Assembly (NCBI RefSeq): GCF_000745315.1 | Contig: NZ_JQNQ01000001.1 | Coordinates: forward strand, 1,240,001-1,304,000 | Length of the DNA stretch: 64,000 nt | Direction: 5' to 3' | Origin: Salegentibacter sp. Hel_I_6 | GTDB taxonomy: Bacteria; Bacteroidota; Bacteroidia; Flavobacteriales; Flavobacteriaceae | In this document: one piece after another, positions 42,464-51,578 of the stretch | How the letters are laid out: each line of letters opens with the position of its first letter | How positions within the stretch are numbered: the first letter of the stretch is position 1 | Notes under the pieces: generated by a model | Databases searched by the model: none | What the model saw: the letters and a program-made list of their open reading frames with translations, nothing else | Told to the model about the DNA's origin: nothing | Translations under genes and position numbers: made by a program

Positions 42464-45073
42464 TTATTTTAAATAAGTCTGCGCTTCTTGCAAAGCTTCG
42501 TTAATTCCTTCCGGTTTTTTACCACCGGCAGTTGCGAAAAACGGTTGGCCACCGCCACCACCCTGGATATATTTGCCCAGGTCTTTTACAATTTTTCCTG
42601 CGTGCAGGTCTTTTTCTTTTGCCAGGTCTTTAGAAATATAGCAGCTTAAAAGTGCTTTCCCATTTTGCTCGGTTCCGAATAATAAAAATAGGTTTTCAAA
42701 TTCATCTCCAAGTTGAAAAGCAAGATCTTTTATTCCGCCGGCATCAAGATCAACATTCTTTGCAAGGAAATTCACTCCGTTTATTTCTGAAATTTCAGAC
42801 TTTAATTCACTTTTTAGATTTTTGGCTTTATCCTTTAGTAAAGCTTCAACCTGCTTTTTTAAAGCTGCATTTTCGTCCTGCAAAGAATTCACCGCTTTTA
42901 CCGGATCTTTGGCGTTTTTCAATTCGGCTTTTATTTGCTCTAGAACCTCATCCTGGTTAGCAAAATAATCTTTTACAGCTTCGCCGGTAATCGCTTCAAT
43001 CCTTCTAATTCCAGAAGCAACAGCAGCTTCCGAAGTGATTTTAAAATGCCATATTTCTGAAGTATTTTTTACATGGATTCCACCACAAAGCTCCATAGAT
43101 TCTCCAAAACGAATAGCACGAACAGCATCCCCGTATTTTTCACCAAAAAGCGCCAAAGCGCCCTGGTTCACAGCCTCTTTAAACGGTATACTTCGCTGCT
43201 CTTCTAAAGGCAATTGTTCATTAATTCGCTGATTTACCAGTTTTTCAACCTGCTCTAATTCCTCTTTATTTACTTTACTGAAGTGAGAAAAATCAAAGCG
43301 CAAATAATCTCCTTTAACCAGAGAACCTTTTTGTTCTACGTGAGTTCCCAAAACTTCCCGAAGCGCCTGGTGCAATAAGTGCGTGGCCGTATGATTAGCC
43401 GCAGTAGCCGAGCGATTTTTTGAGTTTACAACCGCTTTAAATTTATCTTTTGGATTCTTAGGAAGCGATTTAGCAAAATGAACAATTAAGTTATTTTCCT
43501 TTTTAGTATCGGTAATTTCTATTTTGTTGTTTTCGCTATCAACAAGAAAACCTTTATCTCCAACCTGTCCGCCACCTTCAGGGTAAAACGGGGTTTGTGA
43601 AAGCACAATCTGATATAATGCACCTTTTTTGCTTTCCACTTTTCGGTAACGGGCAATTTGGGTTTCAATCTCTAAATAATCGTAACCTACAAATGCTTCA
43701 GCATTTACCGGGTTTATTTCTTCCCAGTCTCCCGCCGTAACCTGGGTTGCCGCACGGGACCTGTCTTTTTGTTCCTTTAGCTGAACTTCAAATTCTTTTT
43801 GATCTAAATCGAATCCGCGTTCGCGTAATATCAAAGCGGTTAAATCTATTGGGAAACCAAAAGTATCGTACAGCTCAAATGCTTTTTTCCCTGAAACAGT
43901 TTTTCCTTTGGTTTCCGAAATTATATTTTCCAGCAAAATTAAGCCCTGATCCAATGTTCTTAAGAAAGATTGTTCTTCTTCCCTAATCACATTTTCACAT
44001 AAAGTTTTTTGAGATTTAAGTTCAGGAAATGCTTCGCCCATTTGTTTGCTTAGCACTTCTACTAACTTATAAATAAAAGGCTCTTTGGTATCTAAAAATG
44101 TAAAGCCATAGCGAATGGCGCGTCTCAAAATTCTTCTAATCACATAACCTGCACCGGTGTTTGAAGGCAGTTGCCCATCGGCAATAGAAAAAGTTACCGC
44201 TCTCACGTGATCAGCAATCACCCTAATCGCGATATCGGTTTTTTCAGATTTTCCGTAAGGAGAATTCGTGATTTTTTCCAGTTCAGCAATTAGCGGCGTA
44301 AAAACATCGGTATCATAATTAGATTGTGTTCCCTGTAAAACCATACAAAGGCGTTCAAATCCCATCCCGGTATCGATATGTTTTGCAGGAAGTTCAACTA
44401 AAGATCCATCGGCTTTACGGTTATATTGCATAAAAACCAGGTTCCAGATCTCTACCACCTGCGGGTGATCTGCATTTACCAATTCTTTTCCGGGTTTCTT
44501 GGCCTTTTCAGCTTCAGATCGAATATCAATATGAATTTCAGAGCAAGGTCCGCAAGGCCCCTGGTCTCCCATTTCCCAGAAATTGTCTTTTTTATCACCG
44601 TAAACGATGCGATCTTCAGGAACAATCTTTTTCCAAAGTTCCAGGGCTTCGGTATCCAATCCTAATTTATCTTCCTTGCTTCCTTCAAATACAGAAACAT
44701 AAAGGTTTTCAGGTGCAATTTTAAAAACTTCGGTAAGTAATTCCCAGGCCCAGTTTATGGCTTCTTCTTTAAAATAATCGCCAAAACTCCAGTTCCCTAA
44801 CATCTCGAACATCGTGTGATGATAGGTATCCATTCCCACTTCTTCCAAATCGTTATGTTTTCCGCTTACGCGAAGACATTTTTGACTATCGGTAATACGG
44901 GAGCTGGAAGGCTCGCTATTCCCTAAAAAATACTCCTTGAATTGAACCATCCCAGCATTGGTAAACATTAAAGTGGGATCGTCTTTTAGCACCATGGGCG
45001 CTGAAGGAACGATTTTATGGGATTTGGATTTAAAAAATTCTAAAAACTGGCTTCTTATTTCCTGAGATTTCAT
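42464..45073 (-). CDS. alaS: Alanine--tRNA ligase
   Basis: Charges tRNA-Ala. 869 residues: class II catalytic core (FLEFFKSKSHKIVPSAPMVL, TNAGMVQFKEYFLG, GDQGPCGPCSEIHID), the anticodon-independent tRNA-recognition domain, an editing domain with the zinc ligands (NHTATHLLHQALREVLGTHV and ELCGGIHVKNTS), and the C-terminal C-Ala domain ending with IQGGGGGQPFFATAGGK. Full length. It is divergent from the M23 peptidase gene. Confidence 0.98.
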   Translation of the reverse strand: MKSQEIRSQFLEFFKSKSHKIVPSAPMVLKDDPTLMFTNAGMVQFKEYFLGNSEPSSSRITDSQKCLRVSGKHNDLEEVGMDTYHHTMFEMLGNWSFGDYFKEEAINWAWELLTEVFKIAPENLYVSVFEGSKEDKLGLDTEALELWKKIVPEDRIVYGDKKDNFWEMGDQGPCGPCSEIHIDIRSEAEKAKKPGKELVNADHPQVVEIWNLVFMQYNRKADGSLVELPAKHIDTGMGFERLCMVLQGTQSNYDTDVFTPLIAELEKITNSPYGKSEKTDIAIRVIADHVRAVTFSIADGQLPSNTGAGYVIRRILRRAIRYGFTFLDTKEPFIYKLVEVLSKQMGEAFPELKSQKTLCENVIREEEQSFLRTLDQGLILLENIISETKGKTVSGKKAFELYDTFGFPIDLTALILRERGFDLDQKEFEVQLKEQKDRSRAATQVTAGDWEEINPVNAEAFVGYDYLEIETQIARYRKVESKKGALYQIVLSQTPFYPEGGGQVGDKGFLVDSENNKIEITDTKKENNLIVHFAKSLPKNPKDKFKAVVNSKNRSATAANHTATHLLHQALREVLGTHVEQKGSLVKGDYLRFDFSHFSKVNKEELEQVEKLVNQRINEQLPLEEQRSIPFKEAVNQGALALFGEKYGDAVRAIRFGESMELCGGIHVKNTSEIWHFKITSEAAVASGIRRIEAITGEAVKDYFANQDEVLEQIKAELKNAKDPVKAVNSLQDENAALKKQVEALLKDKAKNLKSELKSEISEINGVNFLAKNVDLDAGGIKDLAFQLGDEFENLFLLFGTEQNGKALLSCYISKDLAKEKDLHAGKIVKDLGKYIQGGGGGQPFFATAGGKKPEGINEALQEAQTYLK

Positions 45074-45204
45074 CTACTGCTTTAATCTAAAAATTATTAA
45101 TTTATGCTGGTGCTGAAACAATTCCTATATTTGTTCGTTTACCAGACTTAACTTTGCACGGTAATTGCTTAGTATTGTTGGCAAAAATAGTATAAATTTG
45201 ACTC

Positions 45205-46182
45205 ATGTCGAAGGTTAAATATCATTACGATAGCGAGACACAATCCTATAAAAAAATAGAGCGACGAAAAGGTCGCCGTATAGGGATTGTATTGCTTAGC
45301 ATCTTAGGATCTTTCCTGGCCGGTTTTTTATTACTGGTTATCTATTTGAATATTCCCCAAATTGAAACCCCGAAAGAGAAAGCTCTCAAACGCGAGTTGC
45401 ATAATCTGGAGTTACAATATGGTTTGCTGAATAAAAAAATGGGGCAGATACAAAATGTTCTTGCGAATATTGAAGATAGAGACAACAATATTTATAGGGT
45501 GTATTTTGAAGCTAATCCTATTCCGGAAGAACAGAGACGCGCAGGTTTTGGTGGGATAAACCGCTATAAAGACCTGGAAGGTTTTGATAACTCCAAATTG
45601 ATTATTGAAACCAGCAAACGAATGGATATTCTTACCAAACAACTAGTGGTGCAATCTAAATCTTTAGATGAAATTGCAGCATTGGCAAAGGAAAAAGAGA
45701 GCCTTTTAGCTTCGGTTCCTGCTATTCAGCCAGTAAAAAATGAAGATTTGAGTAGAATTGCTTCCGGTTATGGATGGAGAACAGATCCGTTTACCAAGGT
45801 TAGAAAATTTCATCACGGAATGGATTTTAGCGCGCCGCGTGGGACCCCGGTTTACGCCACCGGAAACGGTAGAATAGAAAGAGCAGACAACCGCGCTACC
45901 GGTTACGGAAATCATATTAGGATAGATCATGATTACGGTTATACCAGTCTTTACGCTCATTTATACAAATATAATGTAAGAGTGGGACAGCGAGTTCAAC
46001 GTGGTGATATTATTGGTTACGTAGGTAGTACAGGAAGATCACAGGGACCACATTTACATTATGAGATCTTTAAAGACGATCAAAGAATTAACCCTATTAA
46101 TTTTTACTACGGAAACCTGTCACCGGAAGAATTTGATAAAGTTCTTGAAAAAGCACAACAAGAAAACCAATCCCTGGATTAA
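45205..46182 (+). CDS. M23-family murein endopeptidase, membrane-anchored
   Basis: 325 residues. A short cytosolic N-terminus, one TM helix (IGIVLLSILGSFLAGFLLLV, about 27-47), a coiled-coil-prone linker (about 60-180), then an LytM/M23 domain with zinc ligands in HHGMDFSAPRGTPV and GPHLHYEIF plus the YTSLYAHL strand. It probably cuts peptide cross-links in peptidoglycan, or activates another hydrolase. The -7-like elements TAACTTTG (45149-45156) and TAAATTTG (45193-45200) precede it; the second is only 4 bp from the ATG. The stop overlaps the next gene's start (TAATG). Confidence 0.93.
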   Translation: MSKVKYHYDSETQSYKKIERRKGRRIGIVLLSILGSFLAGFLLLVIYLNIPQIETPKEKALKRELHNLELQYGLLNKKMGQIQNVLANIEDRDNNIYRVYFEANPIPEEQRRAGFGGINRYKDLEGFDNSKLIIETSKRMDILTKQLVVQSKSLDEIAALAKEKESLLASVPAIQPVKNEDLSRIASGYGWRTDPFTKVRKFHHGMDFSAPRGTPVYATGNGRIERADNRATGYGNHIRIDHDYGYTSLYAHLYKYNVRVGQRVQRGDIIGYVGSTGRSQGPHLHYEIFKDDQRINPINFYYGNLSPEEFDKVLEKAQQENQSLD

Positions 46183-46511
46183 TGCATCTTAATTTACCCG
46201 ACAAAAGATATTATGGTATTGGCGAAGTCGCTGAAGCATTTAAGGTAAACACCTCCCTAATTAGATTTTGGGAGAAAGAATTTGATGTAATTAAACCAAA
46301 GAAAAATGCCAAAGGAAATCGTAAATTTACACCCGAGGATATTAAGAATTTAGAGCTTATTTATCACCTGGTAAAAGAACGCGGTTTCACCCTTGAAGGA
46401 GCAAAAACTCACTTAAAAGAAGAAAAACATAAAACCCTTAGCAACTTCGAAATAATTCGTAAGTTGGAAGGAGTAAAAGCAAAACTAATCAACCTAAAAA
46501 ATCAATTATAG
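46182..46511 (+). CDS. MerR-family transcriptional regulator
   Basis: 109 residues. The winged-helix N-terminus KRYYGIGEVAEAFKVNTSLI is followed by RFWEKEFDVIKPKKNAKGNR, KFTPEDIKNLELIYHLVKER and GFTLEGAKTHLK. There is no effector domain and no Cys metal site, so it is a minimal MerR of the kind common in Bacteroidota next to M23 and LemA genes. It is translationally coupled to the M23 gene. Confidence 0.92.
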   Translation: MHLNLPDKRYYGIGEVAEAFKVNTSLIRFWEKEFDVIKPKKNAKGNRKFTPEDIKNLELIYHLVKERGFTLEGAKTHLKEEKHKTLSNFEIIRKLEGVKAKLINLKNQL

Positions 46512-46513
46512 AA

Positions 46514-47110
46514 ATGAAAAAATGGTTAATCCCAGTAATAGTTATCGTAGTTCTAGGTATTATTATTTATAGTCTTACTGCAGGAGTAAATAACACCGCA
46601 GTAGAATTAGAAGAAGGAGTTATGAAAAATTGGGCCGATGTGGAAAATTCCTATCAACGTAGAAGTGACCTTATCCCTAATTTAGTGAAGACTGTAGAAG
46701 GTTCAGCCGATTTTGAACGAGGAACTTTAACCGATGTTATTGAGGCACGAGCAAAGGCAACTTCGGTGAATGTTGATGCGGGAAATTTAGATCCGCAACA
46801 AATTCAGCAATTTCAGGAGGCTCAGGGCGGATTATCTTCAGCATTATCACGGCTTTTAGTCTCTGTTGAAAGATATCCCGATATTAAATCAAATCAGAAC
46901 TTTCTTCAATTACAATCACAACTAGAAGGAACTGAAAACAGAATAAGCGTTGCAAGAAATCGCTACAATGAAGCGGTGAGACAATACAACACTTATATTA
47001 GAAAATTCCCCAATAATATTTTTGCAGGAATGTTCGGTTTCGAAAGAAAACCAACTTTCCAGGCAGAAGAAGGTGCAGAGAATGCCCCAGATGTTGAATT
47101 TGATTTTTAA
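46514..47110 (+). CDS. LemA family protein
   Basis: 198 residues. An N-terminal TM segment (LIPVIVIVVLGIIIYSLTAG) is followed by the helical LemA domain: WADVENSYQRRSDLIPNLVK, TVEGSADFERGTLTDVIEAR, a Gln-rich turn, LLVSVERYPDIKSNQNFLQL, EGTENRISVARNRYNEAVRQ and YNTYIRKFPNNIFAGMFGF. LemA proteins are usually paired with TPM-domain proteins, as here, in an envelope-linked role that is not well defined. It begins 2 bp after the merR stop. Confidence 0.95.
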   Translation: MKKWLIPVIVIVVLGIIIYSLTAGVNNTAVELEEGVMKNWADVENSYQRRSDLIPNLVKTVEGSADFERGTLTDVIEARAKATSVNVDAGNLDPQQIQQFQEAQGGLSSALSRLLVSVERYPDIKSNQNFLQLQSQLEGTENRISVARNRYNEAVRQYNTYIRKFPNNIFAGMFGFERKPTFQAEEGAENAPDVEFDF

Positions 47111-47115
47111 AAGAG

Positions 47116-47556
47116 ATGAGTCAAGTTGAAGATTTTTTAAGCAAAAAAGATGAAGAGGAAATCATTGAAGCCATTAGAACGGCAGAGAGCCATACCTCTG
47201 GTGAAGTAAGAGTACATCTCGAAAAAACCACCGGCGACCTAGATATTTTTGATCGCGCCATGGAAGTTTTTCATATGCTGAAAATGGATAATACCAAGCA
47301 CGATAATGGCGTGCTAATATATGTTGCCGTAGAGGATCATAATTTTGTGATCTATGGCGATAAAGGAATTAACGATGTAGTCCCTGCCGATTTTTGGGAA
47401 AGCACTAAAGATGCTATTGTAGAAAAATTTAAAAAAGGAGAATTCAAACAAGGTTTGGTAGACGGGATTTTAACCGCAGGCCAGCAACTTAAAAAACATT
47501 TCCCGTATAGCGATGATACACGGGATGAACTCTCCAACGAAATTTCAAAAGGATAA
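47116..47556 (+). CDS. TPM-domain protein, soluble form
   Basis: 146 residues without signal peptide or TM. TPM-domain features: AIRTAESHTSGEVRVHLEKT, HNGVLIYVAVEDHNFVIYGD-like strand pair (DNGVLIYVAVEDHNFVIYGD), DKGINDVVPADFWESTKDAI and GILTAGQQLKKHFPY. It lies 5 bp after lemA and directly abuts the next TPM gene. Cytosolic location is inferred from the lack of targeting signals. Confidence 0.9.
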   Translation: MSQVEDFLSKKDEEEIIEAIRTAESHTSGEVRVHLEKTTGDLDIFDRAMEVFHMLKMDNTKHDNGVLIYVAVEDHNFVIYGDKGINDVVPADFWESTKDAIVEKFKKGEFKQGLVDGILTAGQQLKKHFPYSDDTRDELSNEISKG

Positions 47557-48351
47557 ATGCCACAAATTTTTAAAAATCTCAGTTTAGTCATAGTTTGTTT
47601 CTTCCTGTTTTTAGGCAGTGTATTCGCCCAGCGCGATATTCCTCCGAAACCTGCAGAAGAAACCAGCGTTTACGATGAAGCCGATATTTTATCTTCTTCA
47701 GAAGAAAGTCAACTGAAGCAGAAGTTAATAAACTATGCCGATACCACCTCTATTCAAATTGTTATCGCTACTATAGAATCTTTGCAAGGTGAATACGAAG
47801 GTGTTTATGCGCCGGAATGGGCCCAGGAATGGGGAATTGGACAAAGCGAAGAAGATAACGGACTTTTAATTTTGGTTGCTGAAAGTGATAAAAAGATATG
47901 GATCACCACAGGCTACGGACTTGAAGAATTTATGACCGATGCCCGCACCAAACAAATCATTGAACAGGTTATTTTGCCCGAATTTAGAAACGAAAGTTAT
48001 TACAACGGCCTTGATGCAGGCACTACAGCCATTTTTCAGGTGTTGGAAGGCACTTTTCAAGGAACACCACAAAGACGTGGCCAATCTGACGGTATACCCG
48101 TACAGCTTCTTGTTATGGGAATTATTCTTCTTGTAATTATTGTATCGCTTGCTAATAAAAATAAAGGCGGACGAAATGGCGGTAGAAGAAGTGCTGGAGG
48201 CACATTCCTGGATGCGATTATTTTAAGCTCATTAGGACGCGGTACTTTTGGCGGAGGCAGCTCTGGTGGAGGTTTTGGCGGCGGAGGCGGCTTTGGTGGC
48301 GGTTTCGGCGGAGGAGGCTTCGGCGGCGGCGGTGCCGGTGGAAGCTGGTAG
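47557..48351 (+). CDS. TPM-domain membrane protein with Gly-rich C-terminus (YgcG-like)
   Basis: 264 residues. Signal peptide to about residue 23 (FLFLGSVFAQ), a TPM domain at about 35-165 (VYDEADILSSSEESQLKQKL, NGLLILVAESDKKIWITTGY, GLEEFMTDARTKQIIEQVIL), one TM helix (LLVMGIILLVIIVSL, near 188), a basic stretch, then about 40 residues of nearly pure Gly/Phe/Ser. The Gly tail is known for YgcG-type proteins and is of unknown use. It is the last gene of the M23-merR-lemA-TPM-TPM run. Confidence 0.92.
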   Translation: MPQIFKNLSLVIVCFFLFLGSVFAQRDIPPKPAEETSVYDEADILSSSEESQLKQKLINYADTTSIQIVIATIESLQGEYEGVYAPEWAQEWGIGQSEEDNGLLILVAESDKKIWITTGYGLEEFMTDARTKQIIEQVILPEFRNESYYNGLDAGTTAIFQVLEGTFQGTPQRRGQSDGIPVQLLVMGIILLVIIVSLANKNKGGRNGGRRSAGGTFLDAIILSSLGRGTFGGGSSGGGFGGGGGFGGGFGGGGFGGGGAGGSW

Positions 48352-48557
48352 TTTACAGTTCGCAGAATATCAGTTTGCAGTTCTAAGTTCTACAGTTTCT
48401 GTTATATTTTATTCAGAAAGTAACTTTTTCCTTAAACTCAATTTAGAAAAATTTATAAAGCTCCTCCCCTTATTTCCAAGGAGAGGAGGCCGCATGCCGC
48501 AGGGCTCTTTAAAAACTGTATTTAACTGTAAGATTCAACCGAAAAACTTCTAAAAAT
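48352..48557. repeat. Intergenic stretch with short direct repeats and a REP hairpin
   Basis: Three degenerate copies of a CAGTTYGCAGWW-like unit lie near 48355-48405. CTCCTCCCCTT/AAGGAGAGGAG (48461-48489) forms a hairpin with one mismatch, similar in kind to other flavobacterial intergenic repeats. No gene is seen. Confidence 0.45.
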
Positions 48558-48690
48558 AAAGACTGTTTGATAGGTCTTGGTTCCGTCAAGCTGAACTTGT
48601 TTCAGCTTCTAACATCATTAGATGATCAACATCTTAGATCCTGAAACAAGTTCAGGATGACGATTCAACCTTACCTCTCAAACAGTCTTT
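48558..48690. repeat. MITE-like palindromic element C
   Basis: Terminal inverted repeats of 17 bp with one mismatch: AAAGACTGTTTGATAGG (48558-48574) and its partner at 48674-48690. Inside lie CCGTCAAGCTGAACTTGTTTC and TCCTGAAACAAGTTCAGGAT hairpins, as in elements B and the 6282-6354 repeat. It sits between the convergent YgcG-like and receptor genes. Confidence 0.65.
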
Positions 48691-48711
48691 TCACTTTCAG
48701 AAGAAATTAAT

Positions 48712-51474
48712 CTATCTCCCTCTCCCATTATTATTTGGATCTTTTCCACCAAATTTGCTTAGTTTATAAGTGAAACTCAGCATAAAATATTGTTCTAAAA
48801 CAAGCTCCTGAGTATCCTGAATAAAATCGTCTCCGGTAAATCTTCGAGTAGCGATGTTTTGATCAAGTAAGTCAAAAACTTTCACTTTTAAGGTTCCATT
48901 ATCTCCAAGAATTTCATAGCCCAAACTGGCGTTCCATAAGTAAAATGAATTCTGAAAACCTGGTGAAGCATTACCAATAGACTGGTATGCAATATCACTT
49001 CCTATCACAAATTTCTCGGGCCAGAATGAAGTAAGAGCCAGGGAAATGTTTTGATTTTTATAATTTTCTTCCCTGTTGTTAAAACTGTATTCAGCATCTA
49101 CAAATTCTACGCTGTAAAAAGGTTCAATAGTCACCAGATCCCTGAAATTATATTCTACCCCCAAATTGGGCGTAAGCGTTAGAGTTTTTGAAGTAAAACG
49201 CTGTTCATTAGTAAAACCAACATTTCTGGTGAAATTTCCATAAAGTCCTCCTCGAAGTTTAATAGAACTCTCATTTTCCAATTCAAAGGTTTTATCTAAA
49301 TTTCCGCCTCCAAAATAATTATATGCCCCATCAACGTTTGTATAGGTAGTTGTTCTTACCAAATCTTCATCTACAGTACTCCTTGTTACAACTTGATCAT
49401 CGGTGAAATTCCCTCCTAAATATGCGAAGAAGCCTGAACGGGTTTTGAAATCAAAATTATTGAAGTTAAAATAGAACCTATGTCTTAATGCCGGTCTAAG
49501 ATCTGGATTTCCGGTAATAATATTCAAAGGGTTTATTGTATTGGTAACCGGCTGCAATTGGGTTAAAGAAGGTGCTTCCCAGGAGTTGCTGTAATTAAAA
49601 TATACTGATTTACCCTGAGCCAGATTGTACCTGAAATTAGCATTGGCAAAAAGATTCTCATAGGTATTATCTATGGAAGTTTCTGTAAAAAGATCTTCGT
49701 TTTTTAATCTTATACTTTGAAAACCACCTGAAATACTTGTCCTTAATTTTTCTCCGTTGTAAACAAGTCCTAAACTTGGGCGGTGAATAAAAGATTCAGA
49801 TTCAAAATCGTTACTCAATTCTTCATCCAAAAAAGTATATTCTCCTTCTTCGTTAGCATCATATACAAGACGCTCATTTCGACCATTTTCTTTATCAAAA
49901 TTATAACTTACATCCAGCATTAATTCCTTAGTAATTGGAAAACGGGTCGTTAAATCTACACCATAGTTATTATCTTTATTTTCTTCGGAAATTAACTGAT
50001 CCTGAACATCGGTATTTACCAATTCCCCGGCCTGGTTATAGATTTCTCTTTCAGAAAAGAAATTATTATCCTGCGATCGCGTGTTATTCTGATTATTGAA
50101 ACCTACACTATAATAACCGCCGTTCTCCCCGAATTTACGGGTAAAATTTAATCGGTTAGAAAAGTTTACACTGTTTACTTCAGAGTAATTATCGGTTAAA
50201 GCCGTGTTTATGGGAGTACCATCTTCTGCTACAGATTCTGTAAAAGATTGATTGGAAGATCGCCCGTTATTGCTGGTTATATTTGGCCTTACCGAAATAC
50301 GCGTTAATGTATCTGGCTGGATCTCGAAGCCTAAGTTAAAGCGGTGATTGTTGTTAATTCTATTTCCACTAGATTCTGAATTATTAAAAAATCTTCTATT
50401 GGGAAGAATATTCTCTCTTTGAGTTCTGGATTCTGTTCGGTTATCGGCACGGCTATAGAAATAATTAGAGGAAAGTTCTGTTTCCTGTGGCCATTCGTTC
50501 ACAAAACTAAAACCGGCGTTATCAGATTTTGTGATACCATTTCCGCTTCCGAAATTATTACCATTTATGCTAAAATTTCCACCTCTATTCCTGGTAATTG
50601 AATAAGCATTTCGCCCCATAGCATCATATACTTCATCAAAAGAAAATCCGGAAGAATTAATGTTGTTAGAACTCGCCAATAGGCTTACTCTCATCTCATC
50701 TTTAAAATAATTGCCAATTCCGCTTAATTCATAGCGATCGTTGGTTCCCGCCCCGGCCGTTAATCTGGAGAAAAAACCACGATTTTTATCTTCATCTATG
50801 GTAATGTTGATGGTTTTATTTTCTGCATCCCCTTCCTTCCCGGTAAATTCTTCAGATTTGGTTTTACTATCTACCACCTGGAGTTTATTAATTAATTCCT
50901 TCGGAAGGTTTTTAGTAGCAATTTTTGGATCGTCACCAAAGAATTCTTTTCCATTTACTTTAATTTGGGAAACCGGCGTGCCGTTAACGGTAATGCTACC
51001 ATCGGTAGCCACTTCAACTCCCGGTAATTCTTTTAGCAATTCTTCTAAATTAGCGTCTTTTCGTGTTTTGAAAGAAGCCGCGTTAAATTCCAGGGTATCT
51101 TTTTTAATGGTAATTGGAGCTCTTGAAGAAGTAATGGTAATTTCATCTAAAGCATTATCGGCAACCTGCATTTTTATTATGCCTAAATCCAGGTTTTCCT
51201 GAATTTCCAGTCGTTGGTTATGGGTTTTGAACCCTGCATAAGAAATAAGTAAATTCGCAGTTTTAAGTCCGCCATTTCCAGAAAGTTCAAAGGCTCCTGT
51301 ATTATCTGATATGGTATAGGTCACCAGGCTGCTATCTGCCGGTTTCTCCAGGTAAACCGTCGCCGATTCCAGCGGTTCCCCTTGCGGGCCGGTTACTTTA
51401 CCATTAATTTCAAAATTTTGCGCGGTTAAATTTCCTGCCAGAAATAGCAATACAAGGGAAAGTAAAATTCTCAT
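48712..51474 (-). CDS. Outer-membrane beta-barrel receptor with carboxypeptidase-like N-domain
   Basis: 920 residues. Signal peptide (LLSLVLLFLAGNLTAQ), then a CarboxypepD-regulatory-like domain (about 20-100: INGKVTGPQGEPLESATVYL), a plug-like domain (about 115-220: LEELLKELPGVEVATDGSIT, VNGKEFFGDDP), and a long beta-barrel with alternating aromatic strands ending YFMLSFTYKLSKFGG. This is the TonB-receptor-like family often called outer membrane beta-barrel family protein. No TonB-partner lipoprotein (SusD) is adjacent, and the ligand is unknown. Confidence 0.9.
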   Translation of the reverse strand: MRILLSLVLLFLAGNLTAQNFEINGKVTGPQGEPLESATVYLEKPADSSLVTYTISDNTGAFELSGNGGLKTANLLISYAGFKTHNQRLEIQENLDLGIIKMQVADNALDEITITSSRAPITIKKDTLEFNAASFKTRKDANLEELLKELPGVEVATDGSITVNGTPVSQIKVNGKEFFGDDPKIATKNLPKELINKLQVVDSKTKSEEFTGKEGDAENKTINITIDEDKNRGFFSRLTAGAGTNDRYELSGIGNYFKDEMRVSLLASSNNINSSGFSFDEVYDAMGRNAYSITRNRGGNFSINGNNFGSGNGITKSDNAGFSFVNEWPQETELSSNYFYSRADNRTESRTQRENILPNRRFFNNSESSGNRINNNHRFNLGFEIQPDTLTRISVRPNITSNNGRSSNQSFTESVAEDGTPINTALTDNYSEVNSVNFSNRLNFTRKFGENGGYYSVGFNNQNNTRSQDNNFFSEREIYNQAGELVNTDVQDQLISEENKDNNYGVDLTTRFPITKELMLDVSYNFDKENGRNERLVYDANEEGEYTFLDEELSNDFESESFIHRPSLGLVYNGEKLRTSISGGFQSIRLKNEDLFTETSIDNTYENLFANANFRYNLAQGKSVYFNYSNSWEAPSLTQLQPVTNTINPLNIITGNPDLRPALRHRFYFNFNNFDFKTRSGFFAYLGGNFTDDQVVTRSTVDEDLVRTTTYTNVDGAYNYFGGGNLDKTFELENESSIKLRGGLYGNFTRNVGFTNEQRFTSKTLTLTPNLGVEYNFRDLVTIEPFYSVEFVDAEYSFNNREENYKNQNISLALTSFWPEKFVIGSDIAYQSIGNASPGFQNSFYLWNASLGYEILGDNGTLKVKVFDLLDQNIATRRFTGDDFIQDTQELVLEQYFMLSFTYKLSKFGGKDPNNNGRGR

Positions 51475-51578
51475 TTAGAGGTTAGGTGTTAAAAATTGAA
51501 TAAATCAAGACAAAGCGATGCCTTACTAACTATATTGGTAGTTAGACTCTCAATTTGTTACAAAGTTTAACGGCTAAT

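Noticed and set aside
48200..48350. Gly-codon tandem repeats as a possible frameshift or repeat artefact
   Set aside because: The frame stays open to a normal stop and Gly-rich tails are usual for YgcG-like proteins.
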